Positions 32,340 through 40,880 of a DNA stretch of 64,000 nt are shown here, piece after piece. The translations under genes were made by a program, and so were the position numbers. The notes below the pieces were generated by a model that did no database searches, was not told where the DNA came from, and saw only the letters and a program-made list of their open reading frames with translations. The stretch comes from Bacillota bacterium (GTDB lineage: Bacteria > Bacillota > Clostridia > Christensenellales > UMGS416): the NCBI GenBank assembly GCA_023398815.1, contig JAEWRW010000028.1, positions 1 to 64,000 on the forward strand. The letters are read 5' to 3'. How positions within the stretch are numbered: the first letter of the stretch is position 1; the number at the start of each line of letters is the position of its first letter.

Positions 32340-32714
32340 ATGTACAACGAAAAAGTGATTGAGCATTTCTCCAACCCCCACAACGTGGGGGAGATTGAAA
32401 ACGCCGATGGCGTGGGCATGGTTGGCAGCGAAGCCTGTGGCGACATCATGAAGATGTTCATCAAGGTGGAGGACGGTGTCATCGTTGATTGCCGCTTCAA
32501 GACCTTTGGCTGCGGTGCGGCCATTGCCAGCAGCTCGGTGGCAACCGACCTTATCAAGGGCAAGACCATCGAGGAAGCCATGCAGCTGACCAACAAGCAG
32601 GTCATTGAGGAGTTGGGCGGGCTGCCTCCTGTCAAGATCCACTGCTCCGTCTTGGCGGAGGAAGCCTTAAAGGCAGCCCTTGACGACTACCAAAGCAAGC
32701 AGGCACAGACCTGA
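32340..32714 (+). CDS. iscU: Fe-S cluster assembly scaffold IscU/NifU
   Basis: The 124-residue scaffold shows YNEKVIEHFSNPHNVGEIE, EACGD (Cys33, Asp35), FGCGAAIASSSVATD (Cys58) and KIHCSVLAEEAL (Cys102), so the three cluster cysteines and the aspartate are all present. It receives sulfur from the desulfurase and builds [2Fe-2S] clusters. AAGGAG precedes ATG 32340. In many Clostridia the tRNA thiolase gene mnmA follows; here it does not, and no hscA/hscB/fdx are present, so the operon is a minimal iscR-S-U set. Confidence 0.95.
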   Translation: MYNEKVIEHFSNPHNVGEIENADGVGMVGSEACGDIMKMFIKVEDGVIVDCRFKTFGCGAAIASSSVATDLIKGKTIEEAMQLTNKQVIEELGGLPPVKIHCSVLAEEALKAALDDYQSKQAQT

Positions 32715-32786
32715 TAGCCCCAAGGCCGTGCGGGATTTACCGGCTACGGCTGAAAGCGGATACGGACAGGAAAATGAATCAAAATG

Positions 32787-32816
32787 AATACGAGATGCGG
32801 GTGCGCATCTCGTATT
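32787..32816. repeat. Perfect 13-bp inverted repeat
   Basis: AATACGAGATGCG (32787-32799) and CGCATCTCGTATT (32804-32816) pair perfectly around GGTG. It lies 72 bases after the iscU stop and lacks a T-run. It may act as a terminator of the isc operon or the convergent gene, or as a binding site. Confidence 0.6.
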
Positions 32817-32958
32817 GCAGTCTGGGTATGAATTTCCTGGCAGGGCTCTGCCGATGCCTGTGGGGGGCCGTCAGCGGGTGGCACAGTGCCGGGCTGTCCG
32901 CCCCGCTTGCGCGGTCTCATTGCAACCGCAGGCAGCCACCCCGGTGACCTGGAGTTTG

Positions 32959-33489
32959 TCAGCGCAATTGCTTGTTTTCCAACCATAAGCCAATGCAGAA
33001 AGCCACCTCGAAGAAGATCATCACGGCCGCCAAAATGTACGGCTCAACGTTCAACCCGATCACCAGCGCGCAAACGGGAATGACGACGGAGAGAACCAGA
33101 TAGACCTTGGATTTGTACAGCCAACCGTAAGGCATCAAGTGTGCGCCAAAGATGATCGCGAGCACCATCAGCATCTTTTCCGGAACCGTGGGGTAGACCC
33201 ACATGGCAATGAGCAAATACAGGATCTGATTGACGGAAAAGAGAATGCCCAGGTTTGTCAGCGGGTTTGCCTTGTTCTGGAAGTCAATGTTGAGGAGTTT
33301 GGAGAGGGCAAACGAAAGGGGTAGCAGTGGCGCGGTGCAGAAAAAGGTAAGCAGGTTTTTGCTCAGCAGTGGTAGCGGCGACAGGTGAACGCACAGGATA
33401 GCAACCCAAATGATGACCGACGCCATGATGATGTGCAGACCTCTCTTTTGCTTCACGGCGCAGTCCGTTCGCAATTGTTCCAGATCCAT
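32959..33489 (-). CDS. DUF7010-like membrane protein, 176 aa
   Basis: ATG 33489 with GGAGGG upstream gives a 176-residue protein; the long open frame further upstream is not supported. It starts MDLEQLRTDCAVKQKRGLHIIMASV and has about six hydrophobic segments (IIWVAILCVHLSPLPLL; LLTFFCTAPLLPLSFAL; LGILFSVNQILYLLIAMWVY; MLMVLAIIFGAHLMPY; VYLVLSVVIPVCALVIGL; YILAAVMIFFEVAFCIGLW). I recall this pattern from DUF7010 proteins of Firmicutes, whose function is unknown. No partner gene is near. Confidence 0.7.
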   Translation of the reverse strand: MDLEQLRTDCAVKQKRGLHIIMASVIIWVAILCVHLSPLPLLSKNLLTFFCTAPLLPLSFALSKLLNIDFQNKANPLTNLGILFSVNQILYLLIAMWVYPTVPEKMLMVLAIIFGAHLMPYGWLYKSKVYLVLSVVIPVCALVIGLNVEPYILAAVMIFFEVAFCIGLWLENKQLR

Positions 33490-33655
33490 GCGGGCCCTCC
33501 GTTGCGGATGTCGATTTGCTTCATCGACTATATCAAAAAGCGAACCCAATCGCAACAATTCGCCATGACGCACGCCAGTGGAGCGCGGCTCTTTCGCTTG
33601 CTGCCACCGAGTTGTGTTTTGCGCGGCCATGGGCGGGCTCGCTACATGCCGGGGA

Positions 33656-33684
33656 TATTCAATTCCCGCCGGATTCGCTATACT
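33656..33684 (+). promoter_or_regulatory. Possible promoter of the decarboxylase-tmk operon
   Basis: TATACT at 33679-33684 is a good -10 box 23 bases before the start codon. The -35, TATTCA at 33656-33661 (17-bp spacer), is weak. Confidence 0.45.
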
Positions 33685-33706
33685 GTACCGGAACGGAGGG
33701 GGAGCG

Positions 33707-35080
33707 ATGAAGGGGCCAATATGGGAGATGGTGGAGCGGTATGCCGAGCAGGGGCTGCTGCGCATGCACATGCCGGGGCACAAGGGACGTCTGCCGGCCT
33801 GGGATGCCGCGCTGGACGTGACCGAAGTGCCGGGTACCGACAGCCTCTACGAGCCGACCGAGGGCATTGCCGAGGCGGAGCAGCTGGTGGCCCGCCGTTG
33901 GGGCGCTGGGCGCAGCTTTCTGCTGGTCAATGGCTCCACCGCTGGCATCCAGGCCATGGTGTTTTGGGCTGCCCAGCAGGGCCGCACGCTGGTGCTGGGG
34001 CGGGATTGTCACATCTCTGCCGTACACGCCTGTGCCCTGGCAGGGGTGCAGCCCCTTTGGGTGAACCCGGCTTGGAGCCAAACGGAGCAGACATTCGGCT
34101 TTGACGGCGCGGCGGCGCGATCGGTATTGCGTTCGGCTCAGCGTCCGGCCTACTTGTCGGTTTACCCCAACTACTTTGGCTGCTGTGCCGACTTGGCAGC
34201 GCTGGCGCAGGACTGCCCTGATGCTGCGTTGCTGACCGACGAGGCCCACGGAGCTCATTTTGCCTTCTCAGGGCGGCTGCCCGCCGACGCGGGGACGTTC
34301 TCTGCCCTGTGGGTGGCCGGCGCGCACAAGACGCTGCCTGCGCCCACCCAGACGGCCTTCCTGCACGCCGCCGCCACGGTGGAGGGCGACGACGTCAAGC
34401 GTTTGCTGCGGGCGCTGACGACGACCAGCCCCTCTTATCTCCTGATGATGGGGCTAGACGACGGGCGCGCTTGGATGGAGGCTAACACTGTCGCGCTGGA
34501 GGGCATCATCGACGCCTGCCAGCGCCTGCGGCGCGAGGTCAACGCCATCCCCGGCTTGCGCTGCTGGCGGCGAGAGGATATACTGCCCCTTGGCTGGGCC
34601 GCGCTGGATCCCACCCGCATTACCGTTGATGTGCGGGGGTTAGGTATGACCGGCTGGCAGGCACAGGACACCCTGCAGGTGCTGGGCGTGCAGGCCGAGA
34701 TGGCCGACCTTTACCGGGTGGTGTTCATCATGACGTCTATGGACGGTGAGCGCGAATTTGAATCGCTGCTGGCTGCTCTGCGGCGGCTGGCTGCCCAAAA
34801 GGGCGAGGGGGTGCCGGCTGGGCTGGGGGAGTTGCCCCAACACGAGCAACCAGCCCTGACGCTGCGAGAGGCTTGGTTGGCCCCAGCGGTTGCCGTGCCG
34901 CTGGCGCAGGCCATCGGCCGCGTGGCGGTGGAGCCTTTTGGCGCGTACCCGCCGGGCATTGCCCTGTGCATGCCGGGGGAGCGCATTATGCAGGAGGCCG
35001 TGGAGACCGCCCGGCAGGCGCAGGCCTGCGGCGGCAGCCTCTTTGGCGTGCGGGACGGACACATCTTAGTGGTGAAGTAG
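33707..35080 (+). CDS. Orn/Lys/Arg decarboxylase family PLP enzyme (YaaO-like)
   Basis: The 457-residue fold-type-I PLP enzyme has the family start RMHMPGHKGRLPAW, DSLYEPTEGIAEAEQLVARRWG, FLLVNGSTAGIQAMVFW, LLTDEAHGAHFAF and the PLP lysine in AGAHKTLPAPTQTAFLH (Lys208). The C-terminal domain ends with PFGAYPPGIALCMPGE, also typical. Members decarboxylate arginine, lysine or ornithine; the substrate cannot be fixed. B. subtilis yaaO also sits directly before tmk, so this is probably its counterpart with one gene inserted between. ATG 33707 has GGAGGG; the frame upstream to 33578 is not used. Confidence 0.85.
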   Translation: MKGPIWEMVERYAEQGLLRMHMPGHKGRLPAWDAALDVTEVPGTDSLYEPTEGIAEAEQLVARRWGAGRSFLLVNGSTAGIQAMVFWAAQQGRTLVLGRDCHISAVHACALAGVQPLWVNPAWSQTEQTFGFDGAAARSVLRSAQRPAYLSVYPNYFGCCADLAALAQDCPDAALLTDEAHGAHFAFSGRLPADAGTFSALWVAGAHKTLPAPTQTAFLHAAATVEGDDVKRLLRALTTTSPSYLLMMGLDDGRAWMEANTVALEGIIDACQRLRREVNAIPGLRCWRREDILPLGWAALDPTRITVDVRGLGMTGWQAQDTLQVLGVQAEMADLYRVVFIMTSMDGEREFESLLAALRRLAAQKGEGVPAGLGELPQHEQPALTLREAWLAPAVAVPLAQAIGRVAVEPFGAYPPGIALCMPGERIMQEAVETARQAQACGGSLFGVRDGHILVVK

Positions 35081-35089
35081 GAGGTTTCC

Positions 35090-35746
35090 TTGCGGTATCA
35101 AACGGTTTTGTTTGACCTGGACGGCACGCTGGTGGACAACAGCCGCGGCATCTTCCACGGGTTTCGGTATGCGCTGGATAAGCTGGGCATCCCCGAGGAG
35201 GGGCGGCTGGACCGGCGTGTCATTGGGCCGCCGCTGCGGCGGGGTTTCGCCGAGCGTTTTGGAGTGCCGGAGGAAGACCTGGAACGGGCCGTCGCGCTGT
35301 ATCGGGAGTATTACCGGCCCACTGGCGTGCTGGAGTGCGACCTCTACCCCGGGGTGGAGGAGATGCTGCGAACTCTCCATGCGAACGGCGTTTCCCTATG
35401 GCTGGCAACCTCCAAGGCTGAGGTGTTCGCCCGGCAGATACTGGAGCATTTCGGCCTGACAGGGCTCTTTGCCGGCATCGTGGGGAGCGAGCTTTCCGGC
35501 GCGCGGGACGCGAAGGCCGAGGTCATTGCCCACATCCTGCACCAGATACCGGCCAGTGGCCAGCCCACCCTCATGGTGGGCGACCGCGACCAGGACGCTG
35601 CCGGTGCGCAGGACACGGGCCTTGACATGGCGGCGGTGCTGTGGGGATTTGGCAGTCGGGCGGAGTTTGAGGGCTTCGACTGCGTCCAAGCGTTCTTTGA
35701 CACGGCACCGGCATTGACCGATTGGATTTTGGGGGAACGGGTATGA
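35090..35746 (+). CDS. HAD-superfamily phosphatase (PGP/PpaX-like)
   Basis: The 218-residue protein starts at TTG 35090 behind AGGAGG. Motif I is VLFDLDGTLVDNS (Asp9 nucleophile, Asp11 acid), followed by a helical cap, motif II WLATSKAEV, a lysine in ARDAKAEVIAHIL and motif III MVGDRDQDAAGAQDTGL. This is the phosphoglycolate phosphatase / PpaX type. The substrate may be phosphoglycolate, pyrophosphate or another small phosphate ester. Its stop overlaps the tmk start (ATGA). Confidence 0.87.
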   Translation: MRYQTVLFDLDGTLVDNSRGIFHGFRYALDKLGIPEEGRLDRRVIGPPLRRGFAERFGVPEEDLERAVALYREYYRPTGVLECDLYPGVEEMLRTLHANGVSLWLATSKAEVFARQILEHFGLTGLFAGIVGSELSGARDAKAEVIAHILHQIPASGQPTLMVGDRDQDAAGAQDTGLDMAAVLWGFGSRAEFEGFDCVQAFFDTAPALTDWILGERV

Positions 35747-36372
35747 GAGGTTTGTTCATCAGCTTCGAGGGGTCCGACGGTTCGGGCAAGAGCACGCACA
35801 TCCGCCTGCTGGCGGAGAAGCTGAGGGAACTGGGCCACGATGTCGTCGTGACCCGGGAACCCGGCGGTTGCCCCATTGCAGAGAAGATACGCGAGGTGTT
35901 GCTGGACCGGGAGAACGAGGCCATGACGCCGGTGGCAGAGGCGCTGCTCTATGCCGCCGCCCGCGCCCAGCACGTGGCCGAGGTCATTCGCCCGGCACTC
36001 GACGCCGGTTCCATCGTCATCACCGATCGCTACATCGACTCCAGCCTGGCCTACCAGGGCTTTGGCCGTGGCCTGGGGCAGGAGACCGTGCTGCGTGTGA
36101 ATGAGGCCGCCGTCGATGGCCTTTGGCCCGACATCACGTTCTTCCTTTCGGTAGACACGCCGGAAGCGGTGCGCCGTATCTCCCGCCGGGAGATGGATCG
36201 CCTGGAGATGGCTGGTACCTCGTTGCAGAGCGCTGTGCAGCAGGCATTCTGCCAGCTGGCCGCCCAATACCCGGAGCGCATCGTCACCATTGACACATCG
36301 CTGCCCAAGGCCGACGTTCACCAAGCCGTGGCCGATGTTGTGCTGCCCCGGCTTGAAACCCACAAACTCTAG
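35743..36372 (+). CDS. tmk: Thymidylate kinase
   Basis: Tmk phosphorylates dTMP to dTDP. The 209-residue protein carries the P-loop FISFEGSDGSGKSTHI, the DR(Y/H) motif in ITDRYIDSSLAYQGFGRG and a lid with RISRREMDRLE. In the P-loop the usual GxxGxGKST is intact. ATG 35743 overlaps the HAD stop; the in-frame start at 35722 would lie inside that gene. The yaaO-like / tmk neighbourhood is kept, but yaaQ and holB do not follow. Confidence 0.95.
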   Translation: MRGLFISFEGSDGSGKSTHIRLLAEKLRELGHDVVVTREPGGCPIAEKIREVLLDRENEAMTPVAEALLYAAARAQHVAEVIRPALDAGSIVITDRYIDSSLAYQGFGRGLGQETVLRVNEAAVDGLWPDITFFLSVDTPEAVRRISRREMDRLEMAGTSLQSAVQQAFCQLAAQYPERIVTIDTSLPKADVHQAVADVVLPRLETHKL

Positions 36373-36379
36373 CAATTAA

Positions 36380-36420
36380 CCGCAACAATAAATGCGGATA
36401 TTTGAAAAATGTTCGGATTT
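36380..36420 (+). promoter_or_regulatory. PurR-type PurBox upstream of xpt
   Basis: On the minus strand AAATCCGAACATT (36420-36408) matches every position of the B. subtilis PurBox AWWWCCGAACWWT. A weaker forward partner, CCGCAAC (36380-36386, one inserted base), lies about 30 bp upstream centre to centre, near the known inverted arrangement. The strong box ends four bases before the -35 hexamer. Confidence 0.7.
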
Positions 36421-36424
36421 CCTC

Positions 36425-36453
36425 TTGCATTTTGTCTGCGCCTCGGCTAGAAT
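36425..36453 (+). promoter_or_regulatory. Sigma-A promoter of xpt-nup genes
   Basis: TTGCAT (36425-36430), 17-bp spacer, TAGAAT (36448-36453), directly downstream of the PurBox, which fits PurR repression. Confidence 0.75.
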
Positions 36454-36481
36454 ATCCCCATCATCAGCAGGAGGACGTCCG

Positions 36482-37063
36482 GTGCAGCTTCTGAAAGATC
36501 GAATTTTGCGGGACGCGCAGGTGCTGCCCGGTGGAGTCATCAAGGTCAGTTCCTTTCTCAATCATATGATTGATACCGCGTTGGCCAAGGAGATTGCCGT
36601 GGAGTTTGCCCGGCGATTCCAGGCGGCGGGGGTCACGAAGGTTCTGACCATTGAGGCTTCCGGCATTGCGTTTGCAGTGCTGGTCGGGGTGGAGCTGGGC
36701 GTTCCCGTCGTCTTTGCCAAGAAGACGGCTGGCAGCAACACCGCTGGGGATAGTGCTTGGTTCACAACCGTGCGCTCCTACACCAAGGGGACGGAGTGCA
36801 CCGTGCAGGTGAGCCGCCAGTACCTGGCCCCAGCCGACCGTGTGCTCATTGTGGATGATTTCCTGGCCTATGGCGAGGCGGTTGCCGGCCTCGGCGAGCT
36901 GGTGCGCCTGAGCGGTGGGACGCTGTGCGGCGCGGGTATCGTCATTGAGAAGGCCTATGAGCCGGGTGGAGCCAAGCTCCGTGAAGGCGGCATCCGGGTG
37001 GAGTCGTTAGCGCGCATTTCCTCAATTGAGGGTGGCGTTATTCGTTTCTCAGAATCGGTTTAG
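36482..37063 (+). CDS. xpt: Xanthine phosphoribosyltransferase
   Basis: Xpt joins xanthine (and guanine) with PRPP to give XMP. The 193-residue protein shows LLKDRILRDAQVLPGGVIKVSSFLNHMID, KVLTIEASGIAFAV, VPVVFAKKTAGS and the PRPP loop VLIVDDFLAYGEAVAGL, then IVIEKAYEPGG. GTG 36482 behind GGAGG gives the family start; the longer frame back to 36392 crosses promoter and PurBox. It is followed by a nucleoside transporter operon after 15 bases, so uptake and salvage are probably expressed together. Confidence 0.93.
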   Translation: MQLLKDRILRDAQVLPGGVIKVSSFLNHMIDTALAKEIAVEFARRFQAAGVTKVLTIEASGIAFAVLVGVELGVPVVFAKKTAGSNTAGDSAWFTTVRSYTKGTECTVQVSRQYLAPADRVLIVDDFLAYGEAVAGLGELVRLSGGTLCGAGIVIEKAYEPGGAKLREGGIRVESLARISSIEGGVIRFSESV

Positions 37064-37078
37064 GAGGAGAGAGTACCC

Positions 37079-38182
37079 ATGAAGAAGTTTCTGGCTGTCC
37101 TGTTCTCGGTCGTATTGCTCTTGGGCGTGGCGCTGACCGGCGTCGGCTGCAAGAGCACCACCCCCTCTGCCAGCGATGCAGCTGGCAAGACCGTCAAGGT
37201 TGGCTACATCTACGTCGGTTCCGCCAGCGACGGCGGCTATTCCTACGCCCAGGATCAGGGTCGTCTGTATGTTGAGAAGCAACTGGGTGTCAAGACCGAG
37301 ATGATCGAGAACGTGCCGGAAGGCGCGGACTGCAAGACCGCGATGGAGAACCTCATCAAGGACGGCTGCAACATCATCTTCGCCACCAGCTATGGCTACA
37401 TGGACTATGTGGATGAGCTGGCCAAGCAGTACCCCGACGTGGTGTTCGAGCATTGCTCCGGCTCCAAGCTGAACGACACCAACTTTGGCAACTACTTCGG
37501 CCGTGAGTACCAGGCCCGGTATCTGGCGGGCATCGCCGCTGGCAAGGCCACCAAGAGCAACAAGATCGGCTACGTCGCCGCCATGCAGATTCCCGAGTGC
37601 ATCCGTGGCATCAACGCCTTCACGCTGGGTGTGCGTTCCGTCAATTCCTCTGCCACTGTGAACGTGGTGTGGACCAACACCTGGTATGACCCGCAGGTGG
37701 AGAAGCAGGCCGCTGAGAGCCTTCTGGCCCAGGGCTGCGACGTGATGGCTCAGCATCAGGACACCACCGAGCCCGTGGCCGCTGCTGAAGCTGCCGGCGC
37801 TTTCTCCACTGGCTACAACTCCTCCATGAAGGCCAAGGCCCCCAACGGCTACCTCACTTCCCCCATCTGGAACTGGGGTCCCTACATGGCCGAAGTCGTG
37901 AAGTCCGTGCAGGACGGTACCTTCAAGCCCAAGGCTTACTGGGGCGGGCTGGAGACCGGCACCATCATGCTTGACGAGTATGGCCCCTCCGTCACCGACG
38001 AGACCAAGGCCCTCATCGACGCGGCCTCTGCCAAGATCAAGGACAAGAGCTGGGACGTGTTCTACGGCCCCGTCAAGGATCAGTCCGGTGCGGTCAAGGT
38101 CGCCGATGGCGAGAAGCTGACCGACGCTGACCTGCTCTCCATGGATTGGTTTGTGGAAGGCGTTGTGGGTTCCACCAAGTAA
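37079..38182 (+). CDS. nupN: BMP-family nucleoside-binding lipoprotein
   Basis: This is the substrate-binding part of a nucleoside ABC importer. Residues 1-24 are a lipoprotein signal peptide with Cys24 in TGVGC. The mature part is a BMP/PnrA domain: KVGYIYVGSASDGGYSYAQDQGR (the SDGGYS turn contacts purine in relatives), IIFATSYGYMDYV, YFGREYQARYLAGIAAGKATKSNKIGYVA, DVMAQHQDTTEP and GWYNWGPYM-like WNWGPYM. GGAGG precedes ATG 37079. The ABC protein and two permeases follow, as in B. subtilis nupNOPQ (guanosine) and L. lactis bmpA-nupABC. Confidence 0.92.
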   Translation: MKKFLAVLFSVVLLLGVALTGVGCKSTTPSASDAAGKTVKVGYIYVGSASDGGYSYAQDQGRLYVEKQLGVKTEMIENVPEGADCKTAMENLIKDGCNIIFATSYGYMDYVDELAKQYPDVVFEHCSGSKLNDTNFGNYFGREYQARYLAGIAAGKATKSNKIGYVAAMQIPECIRGINAFTLGVRSVNSSATVNVVWTNTWYDPQVEKQAAESLLAQGCDVMAQHQDTTEPVAAAEAAGAFSTGYNSSMKAKAPNGYLTSPIWNWGPYMAEVVKSVQDGTFKPKAYWGGLETGTIMLDEYGPSVTDETKALIDAASAKIKDKSWDVFYGPVKDQSGAVKVADGEKLTDADLLSMDWFVEGVVGSTK

Positions 38183-38199
38183 GTGGTATACTAAAACCG

Positions 38200-38230
38200 A
38201 TGAGGCTGCCGCGCAAGGCGGTAGCCTCAT
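38200..38230 (+). promoter_or_regulatory. Intercistronic hairpin after the binding protein gene
   Basis: ATGAGGCTGCCGC (38200-38212) pairs with GCGGTAGCCTCAT (38218-38230). No T-run follows, so it probably stabilises the upstream mRNA or terminates partly, giving more binding protein than transporter. TTGTGG (38163) and TATACT (38187-38192) with 18-bp spacing may be an internal promoter. Confidence 0.55.
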
Positions 38231-38269
38231 TCCTGTGTTGTAAGAGACCTATGCATGCGGGAGGAAACG

Positions 38270-39814
38270 ATGGCCGAAGCGGTTGTGGAAATGCGTGGTA
38301 TTTCCAAATCCTTCCCCGGGGTGATTGCCAACGATAACGTTGACGTGACGATCAACCGTGGGGAAATCCATGCCTTTCTGGGGGAGAATGGCGCGGGCAA
38401 ATCGACGCTCATGAACATTCTGGCCGGCCTTTACCGGCCGGACAGCGGTACTCTGACCATTGATGGCCAGCAGGTGGAGCTGCATTCCCCGGCGGATGCC
38501 CTGCGCCACGGCATCGGCATGATTCATCAGCATTTCAAGCTGGTGGATGCCTTCACCGTCACCGAAAACATCGTTCTGGGTGAGAAGTCGACGCCGGGCC
38601 TGCTCAACATGCGCAAGCTCGACGACCGCATTCGGAAGGTCTCGCAGGAATACGGCATGGAGGTCGACCCTCGCGCCTACATCTGGCAGCTTTCGGTGGG
38701 GGAGCAGCAGCGCGTGGAGATCCTCAAAGCCTTGTACCGCAATGCCCGCATTCTCATCCTGGATGAGCCGACGGCCGTGCTGACCCCGCAGGAGAGCGGG
38801 AAGCTATTTTCCGCCCTCAAAGGAATGGCGCGCAAGGGTTGCTCGGTCGTTATCATCACTCACAAGCTGGCTGAGGTCTGCGACATTGCCGACCGGGTCA
38901 CGGTGTTGCGGCGTGGGCAGGTGTCCGGCGCGGCACAAGGGGAAGAGATCAATTACGAGACACTCACCCGCATGATGGTGGGGGAGGAAATCAAAGTGGA
39001 TGGTGCCATCACCCGCCGTGAGCCCGGCGAGGCGGTGCTGGAAGTTCGTAATCTCGTGGTCGGCGGCTCCAAGGGCGTGCGCGCGGTGGACGAAGTGACG
39101 TTCACGTTGCGTCGGGGCGAAATTCTTGGTGTGGCTGGCGTGGCAGGCAACGGCCAGCGGGAACTGGCCGAGGCGTTGGCCGGCATCCAGCCCATCGACG
39201 CGGGTTCGGCCACGCTGGATGGCCTGGACATCGCTGGGGCGGATGTGCGCCAGATTATCGACAACGGCCTGGCTTTTGTGCCGGAAGATCGCCTGGGCAC
39301 AGGCCTCATTGGCAACATGAACATGGCCGACAACATGATTCTGCGCACTTACTGGCACAACGACGCCGTCAAGGGCATGTTCATTGACTATGGCGCGGTA
39401 GGTCCTAAGGTGAAGAAAGCTATCGATCAATATGAGATTGCGGTGGCCGACAGTGCGGCTCCGGTGCGGCTCATGTCCGGCGGCAACCTGCAGAAGCTGC
39501 TGCTGGCGCGGGAGATTGCCCTGAACCCCAAGGCCATTGTGACGGCCTACCCGGTGCGCGGCCTTGACATCGGCGCAACCGAGATGATCTACCAACTGCT
39601 GCTGGAACAGCGTGATCGTGGGGCGGGGGTTCTGTTCATCTCTGAGGATCTGGATGCCCTGCTCAAGTACAGTGACCGCATCATGGTGCTGTATCGTGGG
39701 CGCGTCATGGGCATTCTGGACCGCGAGGAAGCCAGACTCGGCCGCATCGGTATGATGATGATGGGCACGACACCGGAGGAGGTCACGCGATATGAAGCGC
39801 TTTCTCACTTTTGA
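38270..39814 (+). CDS. nupO: Nucleoside ABC importer, duplicated ATPase
   Basis: The 514-residue protein has two fused ABC domains, as in sugar/nucleoside (CUT2-like) importers. Domain 1: Walker A GENGAGKST, LSVGEQQRVEI signature, Walker B ILILDEPTAVLT. Domain 2: degenerate Walker A GVAGNGQREL, signature LMSGGNLQKLLLARE, and VTAYPVRGLDIGATE in the Walker B position, where the usual form is QPTRGLD. ATG 38270 follows GGGAGG; the frame start at 38255 is less likely. It overlaps the first permease gene by 23 bases. Confidence 0.93.
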   Translation: MAEAVVEMRGISKSFPGVIANDNVDVTINRGEIHAFLGENGAGKSTLMNILAGLYRPDSGTLTIDGQQVELHSPADALRHGIGMIHQHFKLVDAFTVTENIVLGEKSTPGLLNMRKLDDRIRKVSQEYGMEVDPRAYIWQLSVGEQQRVEILKALYRNARILILDEPTAVLTPQESGKLFSALKGMARKGCSVVIITHKLAEVCDIADRVTVLRRGQVSGAAQGEEINYETLTRMMVGEEIKVDGAITRREPGEAVLEVRNLVVGGSKGVRAVDEVTFTLRRGEILGVAGVAGNGQRELAEALAGIQPIDAGSATLDGLDIAGADVRQIIDNGLAFVPEDRLGTGLIGNMNMADNMILRTYWHNDAVKGMFIDYGAVGPKVKKAIDQYEIAVADSAAPVRLMSGGNLQKLLLAREIALNPKAIVTAYPVRGLDIGATEMIYQLLLEQRDRGAGVLFISEDLDALLKYSDRIMVLYRGRVMGILDREEARLGRIGMMMMGTTPEEVTRYEALSHF

Positions 39815-40880
39815 GAAACGGATGGCAGGTACCACCGGTAATGTGGTGCTGATCCGGGTATTCTCGGTATTGGTGGCCATCTTGGTGACGGCCTTGTATC
39901 TGCTCACCACCGGGCGAACGCTGGAGGATGTGGGCGATATCATGCGCTCCATGTTCGTGCGGACGCTCTTTACCCTCGACGGCCTGATGGACACGATGCT
40001 CAAGGCCATCCCGCTCATCATCACAGCCATCGGCATTTCGTTTGCCTTCCGCATGAAGCTGTGGAACGTCGGTGGCGAGGGGCAGATCGCCATGGGTGCC
40101 TTCGCGGCGGCCGGCATCGGTTTGCTCTTTCCTAATCTGCCTGGTTTTTTGCTTATCCCACTCATGATTGTCGCCTCCATGGTGGCGGGCATGCTGTGGG
40201 CGGCGGTGGCGGCGGTGCCGCGGGCAATGCTGGGCGTCAACGAGACAATCACCACCCTCATGCTCAACTACGTTGCCCTCAAGTGGGTTCAGTATTTGGT
40301 CAACGGCCCCTGGCGCGATCCGGCTTCTAAGGGCTTCCCCATCACAAAGCCCATTCCGACGACCTCGGAATTCTGGACAATACCCGGCATTGACATCCAC
40401 ATGGGCCTGGTGCTGGCGGTTCTCGTGATGGTGCTGTATTTTGTGCTGCTCAACCGCAGCCGCTGGGGGTATGAGATCCGCGTGGTGGGGGAGAGCGCCC
40501 GCGCCGCTGAGTATGCCGGCATCAAGGTCAAGCGCAACGTCATCGCTGTGCTGATGCTGTCTGGTGCCATCGCTGGCCTTGCGGGCATGAGTGAGCTTTC
40601 TGGCCTGACCCACCGGCTGGAGACCAACATCTCCGGCAACTATGGCTACACGGCCATCATTATTGCGTGGTTGGCGCGGCTCAATCCCTGGGGCATCGCG
40701 GCCATGTCCATCTTCATGGGGGCCCTGCTGGTTGGCGGCAAATACGCGCAGACGGCCGGCATTTCCGACGCCATCTCGGTCATGATTCAGGGCATTGTGC
40801 TCTTCTTTGTTCTGGGCTTTGACCTCCTCTCGCAATATCGCATTCGCTTCCACTTTGGAAAGGAGGTCGTCAAGGAATGA
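39792..40880 (+). CDS. nupP: Nucleoside ABC importer permease
   Basis: The 362-residue permease of the BPD_transp_2 family has about ten hydrophobic segments and the motif EGQIAMGAFAAAGIG typical of NupP/CUT2 subunits (GGEGQIAMG), then GVNETITTLMLNYVA and the coupling-helix region RVVGESARAAEYAGIKV with GAIAGLAGMSELSG. It forms the channel with the next gene product. The start overlaps nupO and the stop overlaps nupQ. Confidence 0.92.
   Translation: MKRFLTFEKRMAGTTGNVVLIRVFSVLVAILVTALYLLTTGRTLEDVGDIMRSMFVRTLFTLDGLMDTMLKAIPLIITAIGISFAFRMKLWNVGGEGQIAMGAFAAAGIGLLFPNLPGFLLIPLMIVASMVAGMLWAAVAAVPRAMLGVNETITTLMLNYVALKWVQYLVNGPWRDPASKGFPITKPIPTTSEFWTIPGIDIHMGLVLAVLVMVLYFVLLNRSRWGYEIRVVGESARAAEYAGIKVKRNVIAVLMLSGAIAGLAGMSELSGLTHRLETNISGNYGYTAIIIAWLARLNPWGIAAMSIFMGALLVGGKYAQTAGISDAISVMIQGIVLFFVLGFDLLSQYRIRFHFGKEVVKE

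Noticed and set aside
30849..32642. Minus-strand open frame of 597 codons over iscR-iscS-iscU
   Set aside because: Shadow of three conserved plus-strand genes.
36360..36481. Purine riboswitch upstream of xpt
   Set aside because: Only about 30 bases separate the -10 box from the start codon, too short for the aptamer, and a PurBox explains the regulation better.
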